Source of the DNA: JBAXGE01 sp044344145
GTDB taxonomy: Bacteria; Planctomycetota; Phycisphaerae; WQYP01
NCBI GenBank assembly: GCA_044344145.1
Contig: JBIJDM010000050.1
Coordinates: forward strand, 1 to 14,196
Length of the DNA: 14,196 bases
Direction: 5' to 3'
Below, piece by piece: positions 1 to 7,625 of this stretch; positions within the stretch are counted from its first letter, which is position 1, and each line of letters opens with the position of its first letter. A program made the position numbers and the translations under genes. The notes under the pieces are model-generated. The model made no database searches, was not told the DNA's origin, and worked only from the letters and a program-made list of their open reading frames with translations.

Positions 1-2
1 CA

Positions 3-3000
3 GCGTTCCGCATCCGCCGGGCGGAATTGTACCTGCGGGTGGCCCGTTATAACGAAGCGATACGTTCGATTGACCCGGTGATTTTGGACTTGCAGGGCGA
101 TACCGCCAACCGGGCGATGTATGAGGAATCCATCCGGCTCAAGGCCACTGCCTTGCTGGCCATGAACCAGACGGCCGAAGCGGAGGAACTGCTCAAGCAG
201 GTAGATGCCCCGCCCACCCGGTTGTTGTTGGCCCGCGTGTATTTGAACACTTCGGCATACCAGAAGGCGCTGGATACGGTTAACCCGCTCCTGCAGAAAG
301 ACGCCACCGACGAGAATGTGGTCAGTCTGGCGTGTATCGCGCTGATTCGACTGCAACGCAGTCCGGAGGCAATGCAGCTGTTGGAGGTGGCCCAGAAAGC
401 CAATCCCAAGAGCACGCAATTGCAGGTTCTGGCCGAACGGGTGAAAAATCCCAATGTGTCGGAACTCGAATTGCAGAAACTGATCATTGATCACATTGAT
501 GACCCGTTTGAACGGGCCCGGACCTACGCGGATTACTGGGCGGGGCAGCGTAATGCAAACGAAGAATTGCAGGCGTTGCTGGAAGCGGAACGCATCAAGC
601 CTGACTCCGATGTGGTGGTCGAGCGGATCTTTATCGCAGCCCTGCGCAAGAATGATCTGCCCCTGATTGAAAAATATGCCAAACGCGCCGAAGCGATGAA
701 TGCCGATGGCGTGAATGGGAAATTCTTCCTGGGCCGGTGGGAACTGGCCAAGGGTAACCGGACGATGGCGATCCAGTTATTCCGTGAGGGCTTGGTCATT
801 CGCCCGGAATACTCCCCGGGCTGGACCTATCTCGGCCAGGCGCAGTTCGAAGCCGAACAAACTGGGGAAGCGATTGCCTCGTTGACCCGGGCGGTGGAAC
901 AGCGTCCCGACAATCTGGCGGCCATGCGTCTGCTGATTCAGTTGTATGCCAGCAGCCCAGAATCGTCCAAATTGCAATACGCCCAGAATTATCTGCGGCA
1001 GGCACAGATTATCGCCCCCAACGATCCGCAGTTGCGTTCGTTTGAAGATCTGCTGGGGGATCCACGGGGGGCCATTGAACGGCGCGAAGCCGTGATGGCC
1101 AAGACCCCCGATGATATGGACAACGTGCAGCGTCTGGCGTTGCTCTATGTCCGGCAAAAAGAACCGGCCAAAGCCCTGACCCTGCTGCGTCGGGTGGCAC
1201 AGAGCCGGCCGGACGACTTGGAAGTGGCTAATGCCGTGGCGCGTTTATTACGCGATGATGGCAAGATCAATGACGCTTTGAAGGTATACGAGCCATTCAC
1301 CGGTAATCCTGATAAGAAAATTCAGGTCCGGGCGCTACTCTATATCGGCGATATGCATCGTTCGCTGAATCAGGTGAAGGAAGCGGTGTCGGTCTACAAG
1401 TCCGCGATTCAAACCCAGGGCACGGATGGAACCGAGGCCATGCGCCGTTTGGGTGATTTGTATTTCGAAACCGAGGATATGGTCCAGGCGGAAGCCGTGT
1501 ATTTCGGGATTTACAATCAGGAGCCCCAGAAGGATATCCGGATTACCCGGCGGTATATTGAAACGCTGATTCGTCAGAATAAACTCGAAGTGGCGGATAG
1601 CTGGCTGACCGAGAAGGTGTTGCGTGAACGCCCCCGCGATCCCGAAGGTTTGGTGTTGCGCGGCTTTGCCTTCCTGCAGCAGAAGAAACCGCAGGAGGCC
1701 ATCAAGGCCTTTGAAACCGTGATTGAAGACAATCCCAGTAATACCGATGCCCTGTTCTATCGTGCCTTGACCAACTACAGCATGTTGCGCGATCCGGAAA
1801 AGGCCATCGGCGATCTGCAACGGATCCGGATGATTCGTCCCGAGGCACTGCGGGCACGCCTGACGCTGGCCCGGGCTTATCGGACCACCCGTCAGTTCTC
1901 GGAAGCGATTCTGGAATATCAGGCCGTGCTGGGTTTCCAGCCCGATCTGCAGGCGGCCCGGACGGAACTGTCCGATTACCTATTCATGTTGGCCGGCTTT
2001 GTGAATCGTTTCCCACCGGATTCGACCGAACCGACGGCCATTCGTGTCCGCGCTGTGCGGCCTTTCGACGCCTTGCAGAATCTGCTGGCCGATTCGATCC
2101 GGCGCTATCCCAATCAGGCGATCTGGCGGATCATTCTGGGCAATCTATTGGCCCAGCAGGGACGTATCAGCCAGGCTGTGGACGTGCATAAAAAGCTTTA
2201 CGCCGAAAGCGAAAAAAGTGTTCCCCTCGGTATGGTCTACACCAATACGCTGTTACAGGCCAAGGAATATCAATTGGTGGTGGACATTACCACGGAACTG
2301 TTGGCCCAAAGCAAACTGCCGGATCTGTATCTACGGCGGGGCACTGCGCTGGCGGCATTGAAAAATGTGGATGCGGCTTTGGCTGACTTCACCCGGTCCA
2401 TGGACCTGATGGAAAAAGATCCCAACGGCCAATTGGGCAGCGCCCGGGCGCTGATGGCCGCCATTGAACCCAATAAAGCGTTGGCCTTCCTGCGGGAACG
2501 CATTAAGACGCACCCGGATGCGCTGCTGCGGCTGGCATATGCCCAGTCGCTGATGACCGCCGGGCAGATGAAGGATGCGGTCGCCATCGCGGAACCGCTG
2601 CTCAAAGAACCCACCCTGATCGGGTCCAAGGCGCAGATCCTGCGGGTCCTGGCCTCGGGCTACTATCAAGCCAAGGACTATGGCCGGGCCATGGATTATT
2701 ATCAGGAACTGCTGGTTCTGGAACCCAATGATGTGGAGGCGTTGAATAATGCCGCCTATCTGCTGGCGGATGATCTCAAACGCCCGCGTGATGCCAAGGA
2801 ATTGGTGGATCGGGCCGAACGTCTGGCCATCGAGCGTTCCGGTCAGGTCATGGGCATCAGCGAAGCCAACGTTTGGGATACTATTGGCTGGGTGCGTTTC
2901 CTGATGGGCGACAGCCGCGCCGCTCTGGCCGCACTGGCCCAGGCGGTTGACGGCGAACCGCTGCCGATTGCCTATTACCATATTGCCCAGGTACATCGCA

Positions 3001-3116
3001 AGGCCAGCCGGTTGGTCGAAGCCAAGGGGGCCGTGGAACGGGCGATCCAGTTGGCCCGGGAAAAGCAGGACCCCATTTTGAAGGCGGCGGAACAACTGCG
3101 TGAGGAATTGCGCTAA
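3..3116 (+). CDS. Large TPR-repeat protein, 5' end outside the window
   Basis: The reading frame is open from the first complete codon, so the true start lies to the left. The TTG at 27 is not a convincing start because coding-like sequence (AFRIRRAE) precedes it. At least 1037 residues are visible, and nearly all are helical TPR-type repeats of about 34 residues with the usual small residue/Ala/Pro spacing (for example blocks ending in 'LxxRPDNLAA', 'IIAPNDPQ', 'VLEPNDVEALNN'). The last 130 residues (NNAAYLLADD...DTIGWVRFLMGD...YYHIAQVHRKASR) resemble the C-terminal TPR block of the long exopolysaccharide/PEP-CTERM-associated TPR proteins. A protein-protein scaffolding role is inferred. No catalytic domain or membrane segment is visible, and the missing N-terminus could hold a signal peptide. 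The sugar-isomerase-like gene follows after 31 bp on the same strand and is probably co-transcribed. Confidence 0.9.
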   Translation, partial: AFRIRRAELYLRVARYNEAIRSIDPVILDLQGDTANRAMYEESIRLKATALLAMNQTAEAEELLKQVDAPPTRLLLARVYLNTSAYQKALDTVNPLLQKDATDENVVSLACIALIRLQRSPEAMQLLEVAQKANPKSTQLQVLAERVKNPNVSELELQKLIIDHIDDPFERARTYADYWAGQRNANEELQALLEAERIKPDSDVVVERIFIAALRKNDLPLIEKYAKRAEAMNADGVNGKFFLGRWELAKGNRTMAIQLFREGLVIRPEYSPGWTYLGQAQFEAEQTGEAIASLTRAVEQRPDNLAAMRLLIQLYASSPESSKLQYAQNYLRQAQIIAPNDPQLRSFEDLLGDPRGAIERREAVMAKTPDDMDNVQRLALLYVRQKEPAKALTLLRRVAQSRPDDLEVANAVARLLRDDGKINDALKVYEPFTGNPDKKIQVRALLYIGDMHRSLNQVKEAVSVYKSAIQTQGTDGTEAMRRLGDLYFETEDMVQAEAVYFGIYNQEPQKDIRITRRYIETLIRQNKLEVADSWLTEKVLRERPRDPEGLVLRGFAFLQQKKPQEAIKAFETVIEDNPSNTDALFYRALTNYSMLRDPEKAIGDLQRIRMIRPEALRARLTLARAYRTTRQFSEAILEYQAVLGFQPDLQAARTELSDYLFMLAGFVNRFPPDSTEPTAIRVRAVRPFDALQNLLADSIRRYPNQAIWRIILGNLLAQQGRISQAVDVHKKLYAESEKSVPLGMVYTNTLLQAKEYQLVVDITTELLAQSKLPDLYLRRGTALAALKNVDAALADFTRSMDLMEKDPNGQLGSARALMAAIEPNKALAFLRERIKTHPDALLRLAYAQSLMTAGQMKDAVAIAEPLLKEPTLIGSKAQILRVLASGYYQAKDYGRAMDYYQELLVLEPNDVEALNNAAYLLADDLKRPRDAKELVDRAERLAIERSGQVMGISEANVWDTIGWVRFLMGDSRAALAALAQAVDGEPLPIAYYHIAQVHRKASRLVEAKGAVERAIQLAREKQDPILKAAEQLREELR

Positions 3117-3133
3117 GCGTCAAACCCAACCGC

Positions 3134-3137
3134 AGGA
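3134..3137 (+). promoter_or_regulatory. Shine-Dalgarno for the isomerase-like gene
   Basis: AGGA sits 10 nt before the ATG at 3148, just past the end of the TPR gene. It decides the start in favour of 3148 over the in-frame GTG at 3100, which lies inside the preceding gene. Confidence 0.5.
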
Positions 3138-3147
3138 ACCGCCGGAT

Positions 3148-3948
3148 ATGCACCTATGTTTTTGCAGTATCGCCTTCCAGCGCGACAAGTGGGGGGCGCA
3201 GCGTGTGATCGAACGCGCCATCGAAACCATCCTCCCGCTGTTACCAGCCGCGGGCTATGATGGTGTGGAACTGTGGTACACGCATATCGAGAAACATGAT
3301 GCCGGGCAACGGACGGCCCTGGTGACGCAGCTCCGGCAGTTGCGTCTGACCGTGCCGATGCTCTCAAGTTATTACGATTTCACCGGCAGTGCGCAGTTGG
3401 CCCGGGACAGTTTGGCTCATGGCCGCGAGGTTTTGACGGTCGCCCGGGAACTGGGGGTCGGTGCGGTGCGCATTTTTACCGGGAAGGTGGGATCGGCAGA
3501 AGCCAACGCAGAGCAGTGGCAATGGACCGTGGACGCCCTGCAGGAACTGGCGGACGAGGCCGGGCGTTGGGGCATCAATCTGGCCGCCGAGACCCATCCC
3601 CGTAATCTTATGGATACCGTCCCCGCCAGTCTGGAACTGGTCACTCGGGTGAATCGCCCTAATTTTGGATTAATCTACCAACCTTCGACTTTTCGCACGG
3701 ATTATCTGGGGGCTTTGGCCCAGCTTTGGCCGCATGTGCTGCACGTCCATGCCACCAACATGGGGGCAGATGGCAAGGGCACTGCGTTGGCCGAGGGGGA
3801 GATGAAATATCCCGAGATTCTCGGCCAGTTGCGGCGCTACGGATTCCAGGGATACCTCAGTGTGGAGTGGATGGGGGCGGAGCCGGAACTGGTGGTGCAG
3901 CGTGAGGGGGCGTATCTGCGCCGTCTGCTGGACGCGGGGACCGTTTAA
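3148..3948 (+). CDS. Sugar phosphate isomerase/epimerase-like TIM-barrel protein
   Basis: This 266-residue protein fits the xylose-isomerase-like/AP-endonuclease-2 TIM-barrel family, which acts on sugars, inosose or sugar phosphates using a divalent metal. I chose the ATG at 3148 because AGGA (3134-3137) lies 10 nt upstream; the frame is open further upstream, but only back into the end of the TPR gene. Family marks are 'GYDGVELW' (Glu41), 'AAETHPRN' (Glu148, His150), 'LHVHATN' (His201) and 'YLSVEW' (Glu240). These are candidate metal and catalytic residues on successive barrel strands. The strand-6 position that usually carries an Asp reads 'GLIYQPS', with Gln178 where Asp is expected, so the metal site may be altered. 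The substrate cannot be told from sequence. It follows the TPR gene by 31 bp and its stop codon overlaps that of the convergent signalling gene. Confidence 0.85.
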   Translation: MHLCFCSIAFQRDKWGAQRVIERAIETILPLLPAAGYDGVELWYTHIEKHDAGQRTALVTQLRQLRLTVPMLSSYYDFTGSAQLARDSLAHGREVLTVARELGVGAVRIFTGKVGSAEANAEQWQWTVDALQELADEAGRWGINLAAETHPRNLMDTVPASLELVTRVNRPNFGLIYQPSTFRTDYLGALAQLWPHVLHVHATNMGADGKGTALAEGEMKYPEILGQLRRYGFQGYLSVEWMGAEPELVVQREGAYLRRLLDAGTV

Positions 3949-5687
3949 CCGGGGCTGGCCGGGGTCATGGCCTTGCGCATCTGCTCCAGCAACTGATCCA
4001 CTTTGAAGGGCTTGAACAGCACTGCCGATAAGCCTTGTTGGGTGGCACGGACGATGCTGTGATGGGGATCGTACCCAAAACCGGTCATCAGAATCACGGG
4101 TAGTTTGGGGTGTTTTTTCCGCACATAGGCAAAGATGTCATAGCCGGTTTTGTGCGGCATTTTGATGTCCGAGAGAATCAGGTCAAACGGACCCTCCGCA
4201 TCAAAAATTCGCAGCGCATCGGCCCCGTCAATGGCACTCTGCACGACACAGCCATATCGCCGCAAGACATCGGAGATGGTTTGGCGGATGGCCGGTTCAT
4301 CATCCGCCACCAGAATCCGTTTGCCATTGAGGACCGGATCGGTCACGGTGGGATTGAGCCCCAGAGAACCCGACAAGGCGCGGGGGTTGCCCACTTCCCG
4401 CACCGAGGTGCGGATTTTTTCCACGTTGTCCAAAATGGATTGCAGCCGGCGGCGCATTTCATCATTGCCGATGTAATCGTCCATCAGCAGCGAGGTTTCC
4501 GATACGATGTCGTTGAGCGGTCCGGAAAGCTCGCCCGACACGTCCTGCGCCACCTGCCCGGTGGTGGTGTAACGCTCGGTGGCAAGTAGTTTGAGCACAT
4601 TGATGGCGAGGGCGACATAGCGGCCAAAAATTTCGGCGAACTGGCGGTCGTTTTCCGAAAACTCCATCGGGCGCTGGGATTCGACATTGAAGATGCCGAT
4701 CACTTTGTCATGCAGCCAGAGCGGCACGGTCAGACTGCTGCGGGCCTCGGACAGGCCGGTCACGTAGAGCGGGTCCTGGGTCACATCCGGACAGATATAA
4801 CTGCGTCCGGTGCTGGCGACATAACCACTGATGCCATTGCCTTCGGGACGGGCGTATAGGTCCAGTTCGATGGCGGCGCTGGGCAGGCCGACGGCGATCA
4901 ATACTTCCAGTTTTTGATTTTGCGGATTGAGCGTGCGGATGGCGAAGTGGTCGAAATTGAACAGATGGCGCACGTACTGGATAATTTTATCTTCCAGCAA
5001 TTTAAGCCGTTGCCCAACATCGAGTTTGGCCAGCACTTCCCCTTCCAGCCGGACCAATTCCCGCCCGGCCATATCAATGGCATCAATTTTATTCTGGAGT
5101 TGCCGGCCCTGTGTGGCATCCCAGGCAATAATTATCACCTGCTTGGGCACACGGTGATGGTCGAGAATCGGATTGCAGATGGCCTCGTAGTGTTTGGCGT
5201 TGACGGAAAAGGTGATTTTCTGGGTTTTGCATCCGCCGGGATCGGGCTCGTTGGAGCCCAGCAGGGGGGCTTTCCGGCCTTCGGTGGCCTGTTGACTGCG
5301 GAAGTATTCCAGGGTTTGCACCGCCACATGCTGCAGTTCCGCGCGGACTTCCGGCGGCCAGGATTCAACCCGTTGATTGTTCCATAAAATATGCCCATGC
5401 CGATCGGCCAGACAGATACCCTCGGCAATGTTGTTCAGCAGCAGTCCCGACTGGGTATTGGTCAGCACGCGTTCAATGGGCAGGAAGTCCCCGGCCCCGG
5501 TCAAGACGGCATCAAAATGTTCGTGGCGCAACCGGGCCAGCGCGTCATCCAGAGAAGTGACCAGTTCCACTTGGCCAAACGCGGTCAGTGTCTGATGCAA
5601 CGGGGCAAGCGAACCCACCCCGGCACTGAGGCAGAGAATACGCAGGGGTTGGGGGGTAATCGTCATGTGACTCATCATATTGGCCAC
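3945..5687 (-). CDS. Multidomain signalling protein: pseudo-receiver, PAS, GAF, degenerate DHp, receiver
   Basis: The 580-residue frame starts at a GTG; ATG codons at 5678, 5675 and 5666 are equally possible and none has a clear Shine-Dalgarno. Domains by sequence: residues 14-75 resemble a receiver, but the phospho-acceptor position is Gly64 (FDAVLTG). Residues 77-200 look PAS-like (NNIAEGICLADRHGHILWNN). Residues 222-368 are a GAF domain (GNGISGYVASTGRSYICPDV, SLTVPLWL, GIFNVESQ). Residues 374-430 follow the DHp pattern of a histidine kinase, with GELSGPL where HELNNPL is expected (Gly385 for His). Residues 456-572 are an intact receiver with Asp462/Asp463, phospho-acceptor Asp507 (LILSDIKMP), Thr535 and Lys559. 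No HATPase domain is present, so the protein cannot autophosphorylate. It may couple PAS/GAF ligand sensing to a receiver phosphorylated in trans. It is cytoplasmic; no membrane segment was seen. Confidence 0.87.
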   Translation of the reverse strand: MANMMSHMTITPQPLRILCLSAGVGSLAPLHQTLTAFGQVELVTSLDDALARLRHEHFDAVLTGAGDFLPIERVLTNTQSGLLLNNIAEGICLADRHGHILWNNQRVESWPPEVRAELQHVAVQTLEYFRSQQATEGRKAPLLGSNEPDPGGCKTQKITFSVNAKHYEAICNPILDHHRVPKQVIIIAWDATQGRQLQNKIDAIDMAGRELVRLEGEVLAKLDVGQRLKLLEDKIIQYVRHLFNFDHFAIRTLNPQNQKLEVLIAVGLPSAAIELDLYARPEGNGISGYVASTGRSYICPDVTQDPLYVTGLSEARSSLTVPLWLHDKVIGIFNVESQRPMEFSENDRQFAEIFGRYVALAINVLKLLATERYTTTGQVAQDVSGELSGPLNDIVSETSLLMDDYIGNDEMRRRLQSILDNVEKIRTSVREVGNPRALSGSLGLNPTVTDPVLNGKRILVADDEPAIRQTISDVLRRYGCVVQSAIDGADALRIFDAEGPFDLILSDIKMPHKTGYDIFAYVRKKHPKLPVILMTGFGYDPHHSIVRATQQGLSAVLFKPFKVDQLLEQMRKAMTPASPG

Positions 5688-5766
5688 GGTGGTGGGGTCA
5701 ACTGTCTCATCTGCGAATTTATTGGGTGGTAGCCCTGGACGAGAGGATTGAATATTGCCAGTTTTG

Positions 5767-5776
5767 GATTATAATC
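5767..5776. promoter_or_regulatory. Palindromic -10 element between divergent genes
   Basis: GATTATAATC is its own reverse complement, so each strand reads a consensus TATAAT (plus at 5770-5775, minus at 5773-5768). On the plus strand TTGAAT at 5748-5753 serves as -35 with a 16-bp spacer, a good sigma70-type promoter for the DksA-like gene. On the minus strand the -35 is poor, since TTGACC at 5790-5785 is only 11 bp away. Minus-strand use for the signalling gene is therefore plausible but less certain. Confidence 0.6.
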
Positions 5777-5842
5777 AAGGGTCTGGTCAAAAAATGTCGA
5801 ACAAGTGTCGTGAATTCGTCGTTAGATAGTTCTGGAGTGCAC

Positions 5843-6694
5843 ATGGCAAAGAAAAAGAGTGTCCCGAGCAAGCCGGCTTCCGTAAAGACCAAGGTAGTGG
5901 CCAAGGCCTCAGTCAGCCAGTCCCGGAAAGCCCCCACACTCGGGCGCGCCGCCAAGGTTGCCCCCAAGACCAAAACCAAGATTAAAGCCAAAGCCGCGGT
6001 GAAAGCCACCGCGCCCAAGGCGAAAAAGACCCCGGTTAAAGTCGTCAAGGCCGTCAAAGCCGTCAAGACCGTCAAAGCGGTCAAGCCCGTGGTGGTCAAA
6101 GCTGCCAAGCCGGTTGTGGTCAAAGCCGTCAAACCCGCGCCCTTCAGTGCGCCCAAGGCCGGGAAAGCCAAAGCGCTCCCCGCAGAAACCAAATCTGGTA
6201 AAAACCACGCCGTGGAATTGACCGGCCCGTTTGTCATCCAGACCGAAACCGGGGCGGTGGATTTGACCAAATGCAAGAGCGGACTGCTTAAATCCGACCT
6301 CAATGCCTTCCGCAAATCCCTGCTGGAAAAGCGTCAGGAAATCCTCGGTGACGTGGGCTCCATGGAAAGCGAAGCTTTCAAGGGTGGCGATAATCTGTCC
6401 AATGCCCCGATCCACATGGCCGATGTGGGCAGCGACAGTTTTGAGCAGGAATTCACCCTGGGGCTGATCGAGTCCGAACGCCAGTTGCTGCGGGATATCC
6501 ACGATGCGCTCAAACGCATCGAAGATGGCATTTATGGCATCTGCCTGGGCACCGGCAAGCCGATTGGCAAAGTCCGTCTGGAAGCCACTCCCTGGGCCAA
6601 GTTCTGCATCGAGCATGCCCAGAATATTGAAAAACGCAGTTCGGGCATTCCGAAAATCACCCGGACAGCGTATCGTTCCATCAGCGAAGAATAA
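5843..6694 (+). CDS. DksA/TraR-like regulator with histone-H1-like N-terminal tail
   Basis: The start is the ATG at 5843, with GGAG at 5834-5837, giving 283 residues. Residues 1-120 are a very basic Lys/Ala/Val/Pro tail resembling histone H1 and probably DNA- or RNA-binding. Residues 148-230 are helical with the DksA-type coiled-coil tip 'HMADVGSDSFEQE'. The C-terminal finger is 'YGICLGTGKPIG...RLEATPWAKFCIEH'. Its spacing fits the DksA zinc finger, but the second and fourth cysteines are Thr237 and His258, leaving Cys234 and Cys255 (C-x2-T-x17-C-x2-H). Known DksA proteins bind RNA polymerase through its secondary channel and modulate initiation; Cys-poor versions exist, such as Pseudomonas DksA2. 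A role in transcription control here is inferred. lspA follows after 18 bp, so the two form an operon. A short AUG-started frame (5794-5829, 11 codons) lies in the leader; its significance is unknown. Confidence 0.88.
   Translation: MAKKKSVPSKPASVKTKVVAKASVSQSRKAPTLGRAAKVAPKTKTKIKAKAAVKATAPKAKKTPVKVVKAVKAVKTVKAVKPVVVKAAKPVVVKAVKPAPFSAPKAGKAKALPAETKSGKNHAVELTGPFVIQTETGAVDLTKCKSGLLKSDLNAFRKSLLEKRQEILGDVGSMESEAFKGGDNLSNAPIHMADVGSDSFEQEFTLGLIESERQLLRDIHDALKRIEDGIYGICLGTGKPIGKVRLEATPWAKFCIEHAQNIEKRSSGIPKITRTAYRSISEE
6041..6137 (+). repeat. Imperfect 9-bp tandem repeats coding Val-Lys-Ala/Pro units
   Basis: Units of the type GTC-AAR-GCC recur in frame through the basic tail of the DksA-like gene (VKAVKAVKTVKAVK, then VVVKAAKP and VVVKAVKP). 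The near-identical codons make slippage and length variation likely. Confidence 0.75.
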
Positions 6695-6712
6695 GCCAAC
6701 CGAGGCGTAACG

Positions 6713-7282
6713 ATGCCGCAGGATACCCCGACCGATCGGCCCGCGCGAGCTTGGCACAGCCCACTCTGTTGGGCGTTGTTTGTGGTGCCGGCGCTGGTGG
6801 GTTTGGGATTGGATTTATACCTCAAATACGATGCCTTTCCGTGCGGGGTGGGACGGCAACCGAATGTGATGACCACACTGGTGCCGGGAGTGCTGGGGTT
6901 TCAAACGACGATCAATCGGGGGGCCGTCTTTGGCATGGCGCAGGGGCAGGTGCCGATATTGATTGCCATCAGTTTTGTCGCGTTGATTGTGATCAGTTAT
7001 TTATTTATCAGCAGTGCCCAACACCACCGGTGGTTGCATGTGGGACTTGGGTTGGTGCTGGCGGGGGCGCTGGGAAACCTATACGATCGCATCTGTTATG
7101 GGCATGTGCGTGATATGCTGCGCTTCATGGTGGACTGGTACCCCTATATTTTCAATGTGGCGGATGTGCTACTGTGTGTGGGGGGGCCGATGGTTTTATT
7201 GGGTTGGATTGGGTCAGGCAAAGAGCCCGCCGGATCGCAAGCGGTCTCTACGAATAATCCAGCCGTACCGCCGGAGAACTGA
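6713..7282 (+). CDS. lspA: Lipoprotein signal peptidase (signal peptidase II)
   Basis: This 189-residue inner-membrane aspartyl protease removes signal peptides from prolipoproteins after lipid attachment to the lipobox Cys. The conserved blocks are visible: 'NRGAVFG' (68-74), 'GALGNLYDR' (118-126), catalytic Asp134 in 'GHVRDML' and catalytic Asp151 in 'FNVAD'. Hydrophobic segments at about 17-36, 81-101, 107-124 and 148-167 give the expected four membrane passes. The start ATG at 6713 has GAGG at 6702-6705. The C-terminus carries a polar tail of about 20 residues after the last membrane pass. Its position 18 bp after the DksA-like gene suggests co-transcription from the 5748-5775 promoter; the same neighbour pair is known in Chlamydia. 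Confidence 0.95.
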   Translation: MPQDTPTDRPARAWHSPLCWALFVVPALVGLGLDLYLKYDAFPCGVGRQPNVMTTLVPGVLGFQTTINRGAVFGMAQGQVPILIAISFVALIVISYLFISSAQHHRWLHVGLGLVLAGALGNLYDRICYGHVRDMLRFMVDWYPYIFNVADVLLCVGGPMVLLGWIGSGKEPAGSQAVSTNNPAVPPEN

Positions 7283-7307
7283 ATGTGATGGGAAAGCGCC
7301 ATCGGCG

Positions 7308-7336
7308 CTGGCGTAGGCGTGCGGGGAAGGTATAAT
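7308..7336 (+). promoter_or_regulatory. Promoter of the SRP RNA gene
   Basis: A perfect TATAAT -10 lies at 7331-7336, with a weak -35 (CTGGCG, 7308-7313) at 17-bp spacing. It places the RNA start at about 7343-7344, which is exactly where the perfect terminal helix of the RNA begins. Confidence 0.75.
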
Positions 7337-7343
7337 GAAAGCG

Positions 7344-7463
7344 TGCACGATTTATGGGCGGGCCCGATGCACGGGTCGGCCGTGAACCTGGTCAGGTCCG
7401 GAAGGAAGCAGCCATAAGCGTTTCCGGTCCGGTGCCGTCGGTAGCCCGTCCTTAAATCGTGCA
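7344..7463 (+). ncRNA. ffs: Signal recognition particle RNA, small bacterial (4.5S) type
   Basis: The universal SRP domain IV core is present at 7390-7412 (GGTCAGGTCCGGAAGGAAGC and onward), including the GGAA tetraloop and the asymmetric-loop nucleotides that bind Ffh. The ends form a long hairpin: 7344-7354 (TGCACGATTTA) pairs perfectly with 7453-7463, and 7356-7363 pairs with 7444-7451 with a single G-U. The length of about 120 nt and lack of room for an Alu domain mark the short bacterial form. The RNA joins Ffh to target membrane-protein-synthesising ribosomes to FtsY. It lies 61 bp after lspA, with its own promoter and terminator. Confidence 0.95.
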
Positions 7464-7470
7464 ACGCGAA

Positions 7471-7498
7471 GGCCACCCCCAAAGGGTGGCCTTTTCTG
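7471..7498 (+). terminator. Intrinsic terminator of ffs
   Basis: GGCCACCC (7471-7478) pairs perfectly with GGGTGGCC (7484-7491) around a 5-nt loop and is followed by TTTTCTGTTT. It starts 7 nt after the SRP RNA terminal helix. Confidence 0.9.
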
Positions 7499-7561
7499 TT
7501 TATGGGTGGGTAGTACACCAATTCATTTACGCGCGGGTTGGCACAGATCGGGAATACGCAT

Positions 7562-7595
7562 AAAAAAAGCAGGGCAACCATGTGGGGTTGCCCTG
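7562..7595 (-). terminator. Intrinsic terminator of pgi
   Basis: GCAGGGCAACC (7569-7579) and GGTTGCCCTGC (7585-7595) form an 11-bp perfect stem. The A-run at 7562-7568 becomes the U tail on the minus strand. It lies 31 bp past the pgi stop codon. Confidence 0.92.
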
Positions 7596-7625
7596 CGTGG
7601 TTTATGGCGTGATTAGACCTGAAAA

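Noticed and set aside
2331..3095. Antisense 254-codon frame within the TPR gene
   Set aside because: No domain and no Shine-Dalgarno; the TPR frame clearly accounts for the codon pattern.
6041..6137. CRISPR-like or satellite repeat array
   Set aside because: The repeats are 9-bp in-frame codon repeats inside a protein gene with no spacers.
5909..6757. 282-codon antisense frame over the DksA-like gene
   Set aside because: Gly/Phe/Asp-rich repetition results from reading the Lys-Ala-Val repeats backwards; there is no initiation signal or domain.
7295..7309. Hairpin AGCGCC-ATC-GGCGCT after lspA as a terminator
   Set aside because: There is no T-run after it, and its right arm overlaps the ffs -35 region; it may be a 3' structure but is not a standard terminator.
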